NCBI GenBank assembly: GCA_001777915.1
Contig: MFFN01000002.1
Coordinates: 124,001-188,000 of the forward strand
Length of the DNA: 64,000 nucleotides
Direction of reading: 5' to 3'
Origin: Candidatus Edwardsbacteria bacterium RifOxyA12_full_54_48
Lineage (GTDB): Bacteria; Edwardsbacteria; AC1; EtOH8
A model generated the notes under the pieces. That model saw nothing but the letters and a program-made list of their open reading frames with translations, did not search any database and was not told the DNA's origin. Of this stretch, positions 45,295 through 52,318 are shown one piece after another. The position numbers were made by a program, and so were the translations under genes. Every line of letters begins with the position of its first letter. Within the stretch, counting starts at the first letter, position 1.

Positions 45295-46455
45295 TCACCG
45301 GATCACCACCATCTTGCCTACGCTCCGGTATTCCCCGGCGCTCAGCTGGTAGAAGTAGATGCCGTTGGCCACCCGGTTCCGGCCGCGGTCCTTTAGGTCC
45401 CAGGTCTGGCTGTAATACCCGGCCGGCTGCTCGGCATCCACCAGGGTGGCCACCTGCTGTCCGGCGATGTTGTATACCTCCAGTTTGACCCGGGCCTGCC
45501 GGGGCAGCTGATAGCTGACGGCCACCGGCCGGTTGGACGGGTTGGGCGCGGCCCGGCCCAGGAAAAATCCGCCCGGTATGCCCAACCCGGCATTCAATGT
45601 CAGGGCGGTGTTCCCGCTGCAGATCTCGGCTCCCTGATCGTTATACAGCCGGTAAGAAAGGGCGACCGGGGTCTGGCTGGCCTTGTTACCCTCGAAGCTC
45701 ATGGAGAACAGCTGGCCGGATGGCTCCTGGCCCTCCTGCCATTTGGCGGCGCTGATGACGGTCCTTCCCTCCTGCTGCTTGCTCAAGAAAAGCTGCGGCT
45801 TGTCTCCCCCCTGCCAGAGGTCCGATGCTTCCAGCGCTTTGACCTTCAGCAGCGACTGGTCGTACTCGATCTCGGCATCCATCGAGGCAAAAATTATCTC
45901 CGGCGATATCCTGGCAATCAGCTTCAATTTTTCGCCGGGCGCCGCCTCCAGGCTGACCGGCCCTTCCTGATAACCGCCGGATTTGGCTGATTTGGGATTG
46001 TCGGCCCGGTTCCAGGAGTAGATGAAGCCGCTCAGGTCCTCGATGGTGCCGGTGAAATCCTGGGAGACCTCGGTCTCGATGACCCCCCTCTCCACGTCGA
46101 TCACCCGGGCCTGGACGGTGTAGGTGTTGCCGATCTTGGAGATGGTGCCGCCCATCATCTTGGACACCGCCATCAACTGCCCCACCTGGACCAGGCAGGA
46201 GGCGTCGCTGCAGGCCCCGGTCAGCTGGAATTTCTGCTCCCGGAGGATCTTGTCCATCTGCTCCCGCTCCAGCACGTTGAAGTGGCGGGTGTTCACCAGC
46301 TCGGCCCGCAGGCGGTCCGACAGGATCACCGCCTCGGCCTGGCTGATGTTGCGGGGCTCGAACTGCAGCACCGCCACCGCCGTCTTCTCCTGCCCCCGGG
46401 ACAGGCCCGGCAGCAGCAACAGCAGAACCGGGATCAGGATCCTATATTTCATCAT
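45295..46455 (-). CDS. Secreted protein: CsgG/FlgO-like domain, cohesin-like domain and FlgD-like tail
   Basis: A 386-residue exported protein. After the signal peptide (~1-21), residues ~25-150 resemble the CsgG/FlgO-type fold (VAVLQFEPRNISQAEAVILSDRLRAELVNT, ILREQKFQLTGACSDASCLVQVGQLM). This is the nucleotide-fold-like domain of curli/flagellar outer-membrane factors. Residues ~165-285 look like a cohesin/hydrophobic-ligand beta domain (APGEKLKLIARIS...AEIEYDQSLLKV). Residues ~300-386 are a FlgD-like Ig tail (APNPSNRPVAVSYQLPR...GRNRVANGIYFYQL). It lies 3 bases downstream of the thioredoxin gene. ATGs at 46455 and 46452 are both possible after GAGGTG. Confidence 0.8.
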   Translation of the reverse strand: MMKYRILIPVLLLLLPGLSRGQEKTAVAVLQFEPRNISQAEAVILSDRLRAELVNTRHFNVLEREQMDKILREQKFQLTGACSDASCLVQVGQLMAVSKMMGGTISKIGNTYTVQARVIDVERGVIETEVSQDFTGTIEDLSGFIYSWNRADNPKSAKSGGYQEGPVSLEAAPGEKLKLIARISPEIIFASMDAEIEYDQSLLKVKALEASDLWQGGDKPQLFLSKQQEGRTVISAAKWQEGQEPSGQLFSMSFEGNKASQTPVALSYRLYNDQGAEICSGNTALTLNAGLGIPGGFFLGRAAPNPSNRPVAVSYQLPRQARVKLEVYNIAGQQVATLVDAEQPAGYYSQTWDLKDRGRNRVANGIYFYQLSAGEYRSVGKMVVIR

Positions 46456-46458
46456 GCT

Positions 46459-47007
46459 TCACCTCTTGGTTTTTTTTGATTTGCTCTTCTTGGGGTAGAT
46501 CACCTTGTCCAGCACCTTGCCCAGCGCGGCCACCCCCTTCTTCTGGTCGAAGCCGTGCCCGATATAGCGGATGGTTCCGGAGCCGTCGATCAGCACCAGG
46601 GTGGGAAAGCTCTTGACGTTGTATTTGTCGGCCACCGCGTTGAACTGGTCCAGCAGAACGGTGCATCCATAGCGGGCGGAGTCGAAATACTTGAGCAGGG
46701 TGTCCTTCTTCTCCCCCACGTCCACCAGCACCAGGATCAGGGAGTCGGACGGGTACCTTTTCACCAGGCTGTCCAGCAGGGGCAGCTCCTTCTGGCAGGG
46801 CTTGCACCAGGTGGTGTAAAAATCCAGCAGCACCGCCTGGTGTCCCTTGGGGGCGATATGTTCTGAAAGGAAGAACCGGGAGCCGTCCAGGGCCGGCAGG
46901 AAGAAGGTGGGGGCCGGAGCGCCCACCTTGACGGTGTCCTGGGCCATCAGGCCGGAGGCCGAGGCGGCCGCCAGGACCAAGAACAATAAAATTCTTAACT
47001 GTTTCAT
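46459..47007 (-). CDS. TlpA-like periplasmic thioredoxin-fold protein
   Basis: A 182-residue exported thiol-disulphide protein. The signal peptide runs to GLMAQ (~residue 22) and the active site WCKPC (CxxC) sits in LLDFYTTWCKPCQKE. A cis-Pro is present in SFPTLVLIDGSG. Such proteins reduce or rearrange disulphides in the envelope. The start ATG 47007 follows AGAGGA. The partner downstream has a Cys pair (CSDASC), a plausible but unproven client. Confidence 0.9.
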   Translation of the reverse strand: MKQLRILLFLVLAAASASGLMAQDTVKVGAPAPTFFLPALDGSRFFLSEHIAPKGHQAVLLDFYTTWCKPCQKELPLLDSLVKRYPSDSLILVLVDVGEKKDTLLKYFDSARYGCTVLLDQFNAVADKYNVKSFPTLVLIDGSGTIRYIGHGFDQKKGVAALGKVLDKVIYPKKSKSKKTKR

Positions 47008-47037
47008 ATTCCTCTCGTTGAAAAGCATCATCTTTGA

Positions 47038-47067
47038 ATGATAACAGAACAAAAACGGCCTTGTCAA
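47038..47067 (-). promoter_or_regulatory. Promoter for the thioredoxin-CsgG-like operon
   Basis: On the minus strand, TTGACA (47067-47062) and TATCAT (47043-47038) are 18 bases apart, upstream of ATG 47007. Confidence 0.65.
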
Positions 47068-47121
47068 TCAAAATAATTATATATTTTGACCGGTGGTTTG
47101 CCCCGGGAAAGCCATAAAATT

Positions 47122-47151
47122 AAAGCCTTTCGAAGATTTACGAAAGGCTTT
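47122..47151 (-). terminator. Terminator after the 47173 TPR gene
   Basis: An 11 bp stem, AAAGCCTTTCG (47122-47132) with CGAAAGGCTTT (47141-47151), lies just past the TPR stop. On the minus strand it is followed by AATTTTAT. Confidence 0.85.
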
Positions 47152-47172
47152 TATCGGGCGGGGGTCCTTTGT

Positions 47173-48585
47173 TCAAAGAACGGTTTCCAGCTCCCCGATC
47201 ATCAGCCGGTATTCGTATTCCGGCGTGGCGGCGTTCAGGCTGCGGTAGAGCGACAGGGCCTTCTCCCGGTGTTCCTCTGAGCGGTTCGCCCGGAACAGGG
47301 CGTATTCGATCTCCGCCTGGAAACGCGGTTCGGCATGTTCGGATGACAGCTCCAGAAGCTTTTCGGCCAGGGCCACCCGGTCATCCCGGCATTCCCGCTG
47401 GAGTTTCAAAATGCTGCCTTTGACCGTGATCTCCCGGTTGGAGACCCGGCCGGCGATCTCCAGGGCTTCCTTGACGGTGGTTGTGGCCAGCTCCGGGCGG
47501 CCGGTATCCGAATAATTCAGCGCCTGCTGGTAGAGATAGGAGCACAGGTAATGCATCAGGTTGATCTCCCGCCCCAGGGCGATGGCCCGGTCCAGGCAGC
47601 GCTCCGAGCTTTTCAGGTCGCCGGACAGCCTCTCCAGCTTTCCCAGCATATAGTGGCCGAAGCTGGTGATGGGTTTGTCGCCGAAACGGACGGATATCTC
47701 CAGCTGTCTTTGGTAACAATCACGGGCCGGGCCGAACCGGCCCTGGCTGTAGTAAAGATCCCCCATGTTCACCATGGTATAGGCCTCGGTGCGCTCATCA
47801 CCGATCGCCCGGGCCAGCGCCAGTTGCTGGTTATACCCGTCCAGAGCTTGCTGGTGCCGCCCGGCCTTGGCATGGATAATGGCCATGTTGCCGATACTGG
47901 CGCAGATCCCCGCCGTGTTCCCCACCATCTGGCTGCACTTCAGTGACCGCTGGTAGTACTCCATGGCCCGGACGTAATCCTCCTGGTCCAGATATACGTT
48001 GCCGATGTTGCCGGTGACCCACCCCAGGCGGATGGTATCACTGGTCTGCTCGCAGATCTTTATCTGGCGGTCGTAATACTTCATGGCCTCTTCGTAATTG
48101 CCCTGATCGTAGTATATCACCCCGATCAGCCCCAAAGCGTGTCCGGCATCCTTCAGGTTTCCCTCCTTTTCGGAGATGGCCAGATATTCCCGGAAATACT
48201 CCATAGCCTTGGCATATTCGCACTGCTTGTAAAATATATTGCCCAGATAGCTATGGGAGGCGGCCCTTTCCTTTTCATCCCCCAGGGATTCGAAGTCCCT
48301 GGCCGCTTCCTCGGCCAAGCGGAAGGCCTCGTCATAATCCCCCTTCAATATCAGTGTGGCGCTAAGCAGGCTCCGGCACTTGGCGGCCAGCCAGGGATCG
48401 CCGGTTTTGACGGCAAACTCCAGATTGCGGCGCTGGATGGCCTCGGAATCGTTCCACCGGCCGGTCAGCTGAAGCACATAGGCCCTCTCCCGGTATATAT
48501 AGTAGGGGTAATACAACGGCCGGCCATCGGCTTGGGCCGTCAGCCACAGGTCTTTTTTATGATATTGCCGGAATTTTATGCTCAT
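47173..48585 (-). CDS. Cytoplasmic TPR-repeat protein
   Basis: A 470-residue protein built almost entirely of ~40-residue TPR units of the adenylate-cyclase/Rapsyn style (GHALGLIGVIYYDQGNYEEAMKYYDRQI, GNIGNVYLDQEDYVRAMEYYQRSL, MVNMGDLYYSQGRFGPARDCYQRQL). No signal peptide and no catalytic domain. Such arrays usually form the C-terminal half of large signalling proteins. Here the frame starts with MSIKFRQYHKKDLW and has its own promoter, so it is free-standing. It is similar in size to the TPR protein at 26407. Function is unknown. Confidence 0.82.
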   Translation of the reverse strand: MSIKFRQYHKKDLWLTAQADGRPLYYPYYIYRERAYVLQLTGRWNDSEAIQRRNLEFAVKTGDPWLAAKCRSLLSATLILKGDYDEAFRLAEEAARDFESLGDEKERAASHSYLGNIFYKQCEYAKAMEYFREYLAISEKEGNLKDAGHALGLIGVIYYDQGNYEEAMKYYDRQIKICEQTSDTIRLGWVTGNIGNVYLDQEDYVRAMEYYQRSLKCSQMVGNTAGICASIGNMAIIHAKAGRHQQALDGYNQQLALARAIGDERTEAYTMVNMGDLYYSQGRFGPARDCYQRQLEISVRFGDKPITSFGHYMLGKLERLSGDLKSSERCLDRAIALGREINLMHYLCSYLYQQALNYSDTGRPELATTTVKEALEIAGRVSNREITVKGSILKLQRECRDDRVALAEKLLELSSEHAEPRFQAEIEYALFRANRSEEHREKALSLYRSLNAATPEYEYRLMIGELETVL

Positions 48586-48619
48586 ATATGTTTGAATAAT
48601 TTACCTGGATATGATGTTT

Positions 48620-48649
48620 ACTATAACATTTATCTTATGATCTATTCAA
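48620..48649 (-). promoter_or_regulatory. Promoter for the 47173 TPR gene
   Basis: On the minus strand, TTGAAT (48649-48644) and TATAGT (48625-48620) are 18 bases apart, with TG extending the -10. Confidence 0.65.
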
Positions 48650-48676
48650 GAACAATAAGTGATTTCGTGAGTCATT

Positions 48677-49459
48677 TCACAGTTTTTTGACCTTAGCTTC
48701 TATAACTTTTCTGATCTTCTCGAATGAAGGCGGCGGGCCGGTATTTACCTGTTTGTTATCGATAAATAAAGCATCGGATATTCCCCATTTCAGGAAATTG
48801 CCGCGGTCCAGGGTATCCACCGTTTCGAAAACAACCTTTGGGCCTAATTCCAATGCCGCCCGCCTGGCCCTCTCATGGGTCAAATTCTGGGCCGGGCACC
48901 AGCCGTTGATGAACGAGGTGACCGTAATCACCCCCGGCCTTTTCTGCGGTTTGGCCCTCTGCTTGATCCATCTGGGCGCCTGGGCATCGGCGGAGAAAGG
49001 CTTCCAGACCAGCTGGCTGATGCCGTCCCGGTCGGCCTTTTGGTAGCCGTGCCTTTTGAACCAGGAGGCCTTCATCCAGAAAGGCAGGATCACTCCCCAG
49101 GCGGCCAGCCCCTTGGCGCCCAATGAGCGGACATCCTCCTCGGCCGCTTCCAGCAGGGCCTTCCCCATCCCGGCCTTCTGGAAATTGCCGCGGCCCTTTT
49201 TGTATCCGTGGACCCAGATGCAGTTGATGAAATACAGGTCCTGTCCTTCGGCGGTGGAATGTTCGATGGGCAGGTATTGGATCATGCCGCCGGCCACCCC
49301 GTGGTCGTCCACCGCCAGCTTGACCCCCAGGCCCCGGTCCTTCATTTTGCCGTACCATTTTTCCTTGTGGTCACCGGCCTCCTTGATCTCATCGGACCAG
49401 TCCTCCAGGCACAGGAAATACGAACTTAGATCTTTCTGACCAAGGTCTATTATCTGCAT
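48677..49459 (-). CDS. GNAT acetyltransferase with C-terminal YoaP-like domain
   Basis: A 260-residue cytoplasmic protein. The first ~150 residues are a GNAT domain with the acetyl-CoA loop GRGNFQKAGMGKALLEAAEEDVRSLGAKG. The last ~80 residues match the YoaP-like domain (INGWCPAQNLTHERARRAA...DTLDRGNFLKWGISDALFIDNKQVNTGPP), a thioredoxin-like module often attached to GNATs. The substrate is unknown. ATG 49459 follows GGAGGAAAAA. Confidence 0.88.
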   Translation of the reverse strand: MQIIDLGQKDLSSYFLCLEDWSDEIKEAGDHKEKWYGKMKDRGLGVKLAVDDHGVAGGMIQYLPIEHSTAEGQDLYFINCIWVHGYKKGRGNFQKAGMGKALLEAAEEDVRSLGAKGLAAWGVILPFWMKASWFKRHGYQKADRDGISQLVWKPFSADAQAPRWIKQRAKPQKRPGVITVTSFINGWCPAQNLTHERARRAALELGPKVVFETVDTLDRGNFLKWGISDALFIDNKQVNTGPPPSFEKIRKVIEAKVKKL

Positions 49460-49497
49460 ATTTTTCCTCCGGTGAATTAGAAATGGAAATTAAATAG

Positions 49498-49631
49498 TGT
49501 CATCCTGAGGCTTGCCATGAAACAGTCATTCTTTTGACCTTTGAAGGAAGACTTCGAGGCAGCACAGGTTGAAGGATGAATAACCGTCACCCATTCGGCT
49601 TGCCAGAGCGTAGGCAATTCTCAGGGTGACA
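49498..49631. repeat. MITE-like palindromic element, copy 1 (134 bp)
   Basis: It starts TGTCATCCTGAG (49498-49509) and ends CTCAGGGTGACA (49620-49631), near-perfect 12 bp terminal inverted repeats. The interior is closely repeated in copy 2, for example ACTTCGAGGC and GGCTTGCCAGAGCGTAGGC. No gene is encoded. Confidence 0.8.
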
Positions 49632-49638
49632 ATTTCGT

Positions 49639-49828
49639 TGTCATCCTGAGAGCTTGCCCTGAAACTGTCATTCGTTTAACCTTTGAAGAGGGACTTCGAG
49701 GCGGCACAGGCTGAAGGATGAGTTACCGTCACCCATTCCGCTTACGCTACTCTAATGTCTTCTTTAAGTGCAGTAGCTTTTGCGGAGGCACTCGGCTTGC
49801 CAGAGCGTAGGCGATTCTCAGGGTGACA
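49639..49828. repeat. MITE-like palindromic element, copy 2 (190 bp)
   Basis: It has the same termini (TGTCATCCTGAG at 49639-49650, CTCAGGGTGACA at 49817-49828) and the same orientation as copy 1, 7 bases after it. Copy 2 is 56 bp longer because of an extra segment around 49740-49795. Further end fragments occur at 49997-50008 (TGTCACCCTGAG) and 52237-52247 (CTCAGGATGAC). Confidence 0.8.
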
Positions 49829-49876
49829 GTGGTTAGATATTAGTTTATAATTTGGCCAGAATAAAGTCAAGAAAAA

Positions 49877-49946
49877 ACCGCCCCTCCGTCCCCCTTGAGC
49901 TGGCACTGAGCAAGTCGAAGTGCAAGGAGGGGACCAAAGGGGTGGT
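49877..49946. repeat. Palindromic GGGGTGGT-type intergenic repeat
   Basis: It begins ACCGCCCCTCC and ends AAAGGGGTGGT, an imperfect palindrome. The 23-base right arm (49924-49946) matches 52592-52613 inside purL with one substitution and one missing base. The rest of 49829-50050 shows no gene. Confidence 0.7.
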
Positions 49947-50050
49947 CAAAAAAGTTCATATAGCTGCCGGCTGACCCCGCCCTACTATCCACTGATTGTC
50001 ACCCTGAGACCTCTCCCCGCCCAGCAGGTTGAACGGGTGGCGAGGGTTTT

Positions 50051-50659
50051 CTAAAATTTACAACTGCCGCCGCCCTTCTTTTGGTAATACTGCTGGTGGT
50101 ATTCCTCGGCCCGGTAGAATTCCCCGGCCGGAGTGATCTCGGTGACTATCGGCCGGGAGTATTTGTGCGACCCATCCAGTTTTTCTTTTGATGCCTGGGC
50201 AGTTTTCTGCTGTTCCGGGGTGGTGTAGAATACGGCCGAGCGGTATTGCGAGCCCACGTCCGGGCCCTGGCGGCCGGGCGTGGTGGGGTTGTGATTCTCC
50301 CAGAAGACCTTCAGCAGATCATCATAGCTGATGACCGCCGGGTCGTAGGTCAGGCGGATGGCCTCGGCGTGGCCGGTGGTGTCGGTGCAGACCTGTTGGT
50401 AGGTGGGATCCTGGGTGTGGCCGCCGGTGTAGCCCACCTCGGTGGAAATGACCCCTTTGAGCTTCTGGAAGTCAGCCTCCACCCCCCAGAAACACCCGGC
50501 CGCGAATATGGCGGTTTCCATCTTTTTATCCTTTGCCCTGGTGTTATCGGGGCGGGTTTGAAACCCGCCCTTACTTTTATTGTCTTGGCCCTGGGCATTA
50601 AGTGTTAGGACAAAGCCCAGCAGAAAAGCCAGCAGGCTGAGATAGATTCGTTTATTCAA
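50051..50659 (-). CDS. msrA: Exported peptide methionine sulphoxide reductase A
   Basis: A 202-residue enzyme reducing methionine-S-sulphoxide. The catalytic motif is AAGCFWGVE with Cys56. Other conserved parts are [29 protein letters not shown] and [20 protein letters not shown]. Residues 1-23 are a signal peptide, so it should repair envelope proteins. The linker between signal and catalytic domain (~residues 30-38) is encoded by a perfect 21 bp palindrome (50550-50570). MsrA proteins without a signal peptide normally start where Met47 lies here. Confidence 0.95.
   Translation of the reverse strand: MNKRIYLSLLAFLLGFVLTLNAQGQDNKSKGGFQTRPDNTRAKDKKMETAIFAAGCFWGVEADFQKLKGVISTEVGYTGGHTQDPTYQQVCTDTTGHAEAIRLTYDPAVISYDDLLKVFWENHNPTTPGRQGPDVGSQYRSAVFYTTPEQQKTAQASKEKLDGSHKYSRPIVTEITPAGEFYRAEEYHQQYYQKKGGGSCKF
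50550..50570. repeat. 21 bp perfect palindrome within msrA
   Basis: GGGCGGGTTT (50550-50559), one base, then AAACCCGCCC (50561-50570). It is translated as part of the msrA linker and reads like a common intergenic palindrome inserted in frame. Confidence 0.75.
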
Positions 50660-50743
50660 AAGAAAAACCCTCCTTTAGCCAATATAAGGCCGAATAGAGG
50701 GTTTGTCAAGAGATAATGCTTGATTATAAGCACATATTATTAA

Positions 50744-51538
50744 TTAAATATCAGTCCTATCTTCGTCATAAAACCCATGTATCTTAATTGAATTTAATGC
50801 TGGCTCTATTTGTTTGAAATGATTATAATACTGCGCTTTTGTGCCGTCACTGATATAGAAAATCATATATGCGATCTCCTTCCCAGGTGTTATAAAAAAT
50901 GACAAAGAACCGTATTGGGGTTGGTAGGGTTCAAATATTATTGGTATATTTTTAATAAGCCAAGAATCGTCTTTTACGCAAAAGCCAATCTCTGTGAAAT
51001 TGCCGACATAACGATATTCTTGTGTATATTTGTGCTTAATCGTAAGGCTACTATCAATGTGTAAACCATTTATTATCAATTTTCCGGAATGTGGAACTAC
51101 ACGGCTATTAAAGACGAACAGTGGGTAACTAAATTGCCATCCCCAATCTTCACCGATGTTATGAGCCTTTAAATCCCAGCGATTACCAGAGTATGTGTTT
51201 ACAGTGTCAAAAACTACCGTTTCGGGTGTAAAATAATTCGTATGATCAAGATAACCGATAATTATATTCTCTTTAACATCGTTGTCAAGGTGTCTAAACA
51301 GATAGTTGTATGAATTTCTAGCCTTGGATTTATCTACTGAACCACCTAAAGAACTGAGCGTGCTTTTCTCAATATGTAAACTAAACTGATCTTCATAAAG
51401 AGTAACCATTAAATTTTCAGGCACTGCAATACCCATGAAATGGGAATGCCATTGCAGGCCTCTGTAAATGACAGATGCAATTTCATAAGAAACTATTATC
51501 AGAATTATAACAATTATTGATATTCGGGTTATTTTCAT
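50744..51538 (-). CDS. AT-rich orphan, single-helix membrane protein
   Basis: A 264-residue protein I do not recognise. One N-terminal transmembrane helix (~residues 5-25) is followed by a soluble beta-rich domain with many aromatic residues (GWQFSYPLFVFNSRVVPHSGKL, FEPYQPQYGSLSFFIT). The base composition is much more AT-rich than msrA. ATG 51538 lacks a ribosome site; a TTG seven codons upstream also exists. It lies among dispersed repeats. The 84-base gap to msrA and 51560-51637 hold no gene. Confidence 0.6.
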   Translation of the reverse strand: MKITRISIIVIILIIVSYEIASVIYRGLQWHSHFMGIAVPENLMVTLYEDQFSLHIEKSTLSSLGGSVDKSKARNSYNYLFRHLDNDVKENIIIGYLDHTNYFTPETVVFDTVNTYSGNRWDLKAHNIGEDWGWQFSYPLFVFNSRVVPHSGKLIINGLHIDSSLTIKHKYTQEYRYVGNFTEIGFCVKDDSWLIKNIPIIFEPYQPQYGSLSFFITPGKEIAYMIFYISDGTKAQYYNHFKQIEPALNSIKIHGFYDEDRTDI

Positions 51539-51580
51539 GAATATTGCGTCTAAAAACAATGTATACTAAATGATAAGCGT

Positions 51581-51622
51581 GGATTGCTTCATTTGCCAGA
51601 GAACAGCAACCCTGCAATGACA
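51581..51622. repeat. Short intergenic repeat with ATTGC/GCAAT ends
   Basis: GGATTGCTTC at 51581-51590 and GCAATGACA at 51614-51622 form an inverted pair around a short centre. It resembles other dispersed palindromes in the region but has no second copy in this window. Confidence 0.4.
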
Positions 51623-51637
51623 TGAAAACGTTCCTCA

Positions 51638-51675
51638 ACCAAATCGGTAAAATCTGCGAAAATCAGCGTCCCATT
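51638..51675. repeat. Direct repeat, left copy (38 bp)
   Basis: It begins ACCAAATCGGTAAAATCTGC and ends ATCAGCGTCCCATT. It matches 52258-52295 at 34 of 38 positions in the same orientation. It includes the stop and last codons of the AT-rich gene at 51663. Confidence 0.8.
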
Positions 51676-52157
51676 TCACGTTTATAACTTTCAATTAACT
51701 TTTTCACATCTTCGTCTATAATATCCGAAGTTACATGTTTCTCGATGAATAATAGAGCCTCTTTAAAATTGTAGAACAAATTACTTACAGCAATGTTGTA
51801 CTCTTTACCATCTACAACTCCCTGAATGAAGACTGCCTTCGGTATAGATCCGAAATAGTAGATATTATTCGGATAAATATTAATAATATTCTGCCATTTA
51901 AAATACGTTACTTTTTTAAACTTAAGTTTAAATATACTAATATCAATAAATTCCAAGCCTTCGCTTTTTATGGTAATAGTGATATACGGTAAAACGATAA
52001 AACTAAAATAAACGCCAGCAAAAGAAAGGATTAAACCATATATTATATTAAAACTACTGGGTTCTTTATGGATTTTATCCAGGAATATTAGTATTATTAA
52101 TAATATTACAATCTGGGAAAGTATTATAGCCGTTTTCTTGATTTTTAAAATTAGCAT
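51663..52157 (-). CDS. AT-rich orphan membrane protein between direct repeats
   Basis: A 164-residue protein (168 if the GTG at 52169 is used). Two close hydrophobic segments (~residues 8-27 and ~38-58) are followed by a soluble domain with alternating strands (ITITIKSEGLEFIDISIFKLKFKKVTYFKWQNI), loosely like a bacterial PH-type domain, and a helical tail. I do not recognise the family. It is extremely AT-rich against its neighbours. Its final codons (Glu-Met-Gly-Arg-stop) fall inside the left 38 bp direct repeat. No ribosome site is visible. Confidence 0.6.
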   Translation of the reverse strand: MLILKIKKTAIILSQIVILLIILIFLDKIHKEPSSFNIIYGLILSFAGVYFSFIVLPYITITIKSEGLEFIDISIFKLKFKKVTYFKWQNIINIYPNNIYYFGSIPKAVFIQGVVDGKEYNIAVSNLFYNFKEALLFIEKHVTSDIIDEDVKKLIESYKREMGR

Positions 52158-52257
52158 ATAACATTTCACAATTAATGTTATGCCTATATCCCTTGGTGGT
52201 TACAGATCCTTCGGCTTGCCAGGCAAGTTTGTCGGACTCAGGATGACCCTACACAAA

Positions 52258-52295
52258 ACCAAATCAGTAAAATCTGCGTTTATCAGCGTCCCATT
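52258..52295. repeat. Direct repeat, right copy (38 bp)
   Basis: It differs from the left copy (51638-51675) at 4 positions, three of them one AAA/TTT triplet. With the left copy it brackets the AT-rich gene; the two starts are 620 bp apart. The upstream bases 52208-52247 contain CTTCGGCTTGCC and CTCAGGATGAC, remnants of the MITE-like family at 49498. Confidence 0.8.
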
Positions 52296-52318
52296 AAGCC
52301 CCGTTCACCAGGGTGGGG

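Noticed and set aside
49498-49828. Possible CRISPR array
   Set aside because: There are only two long, unequal copies with inverted ends and no short spacers; no cas genes are in the window.
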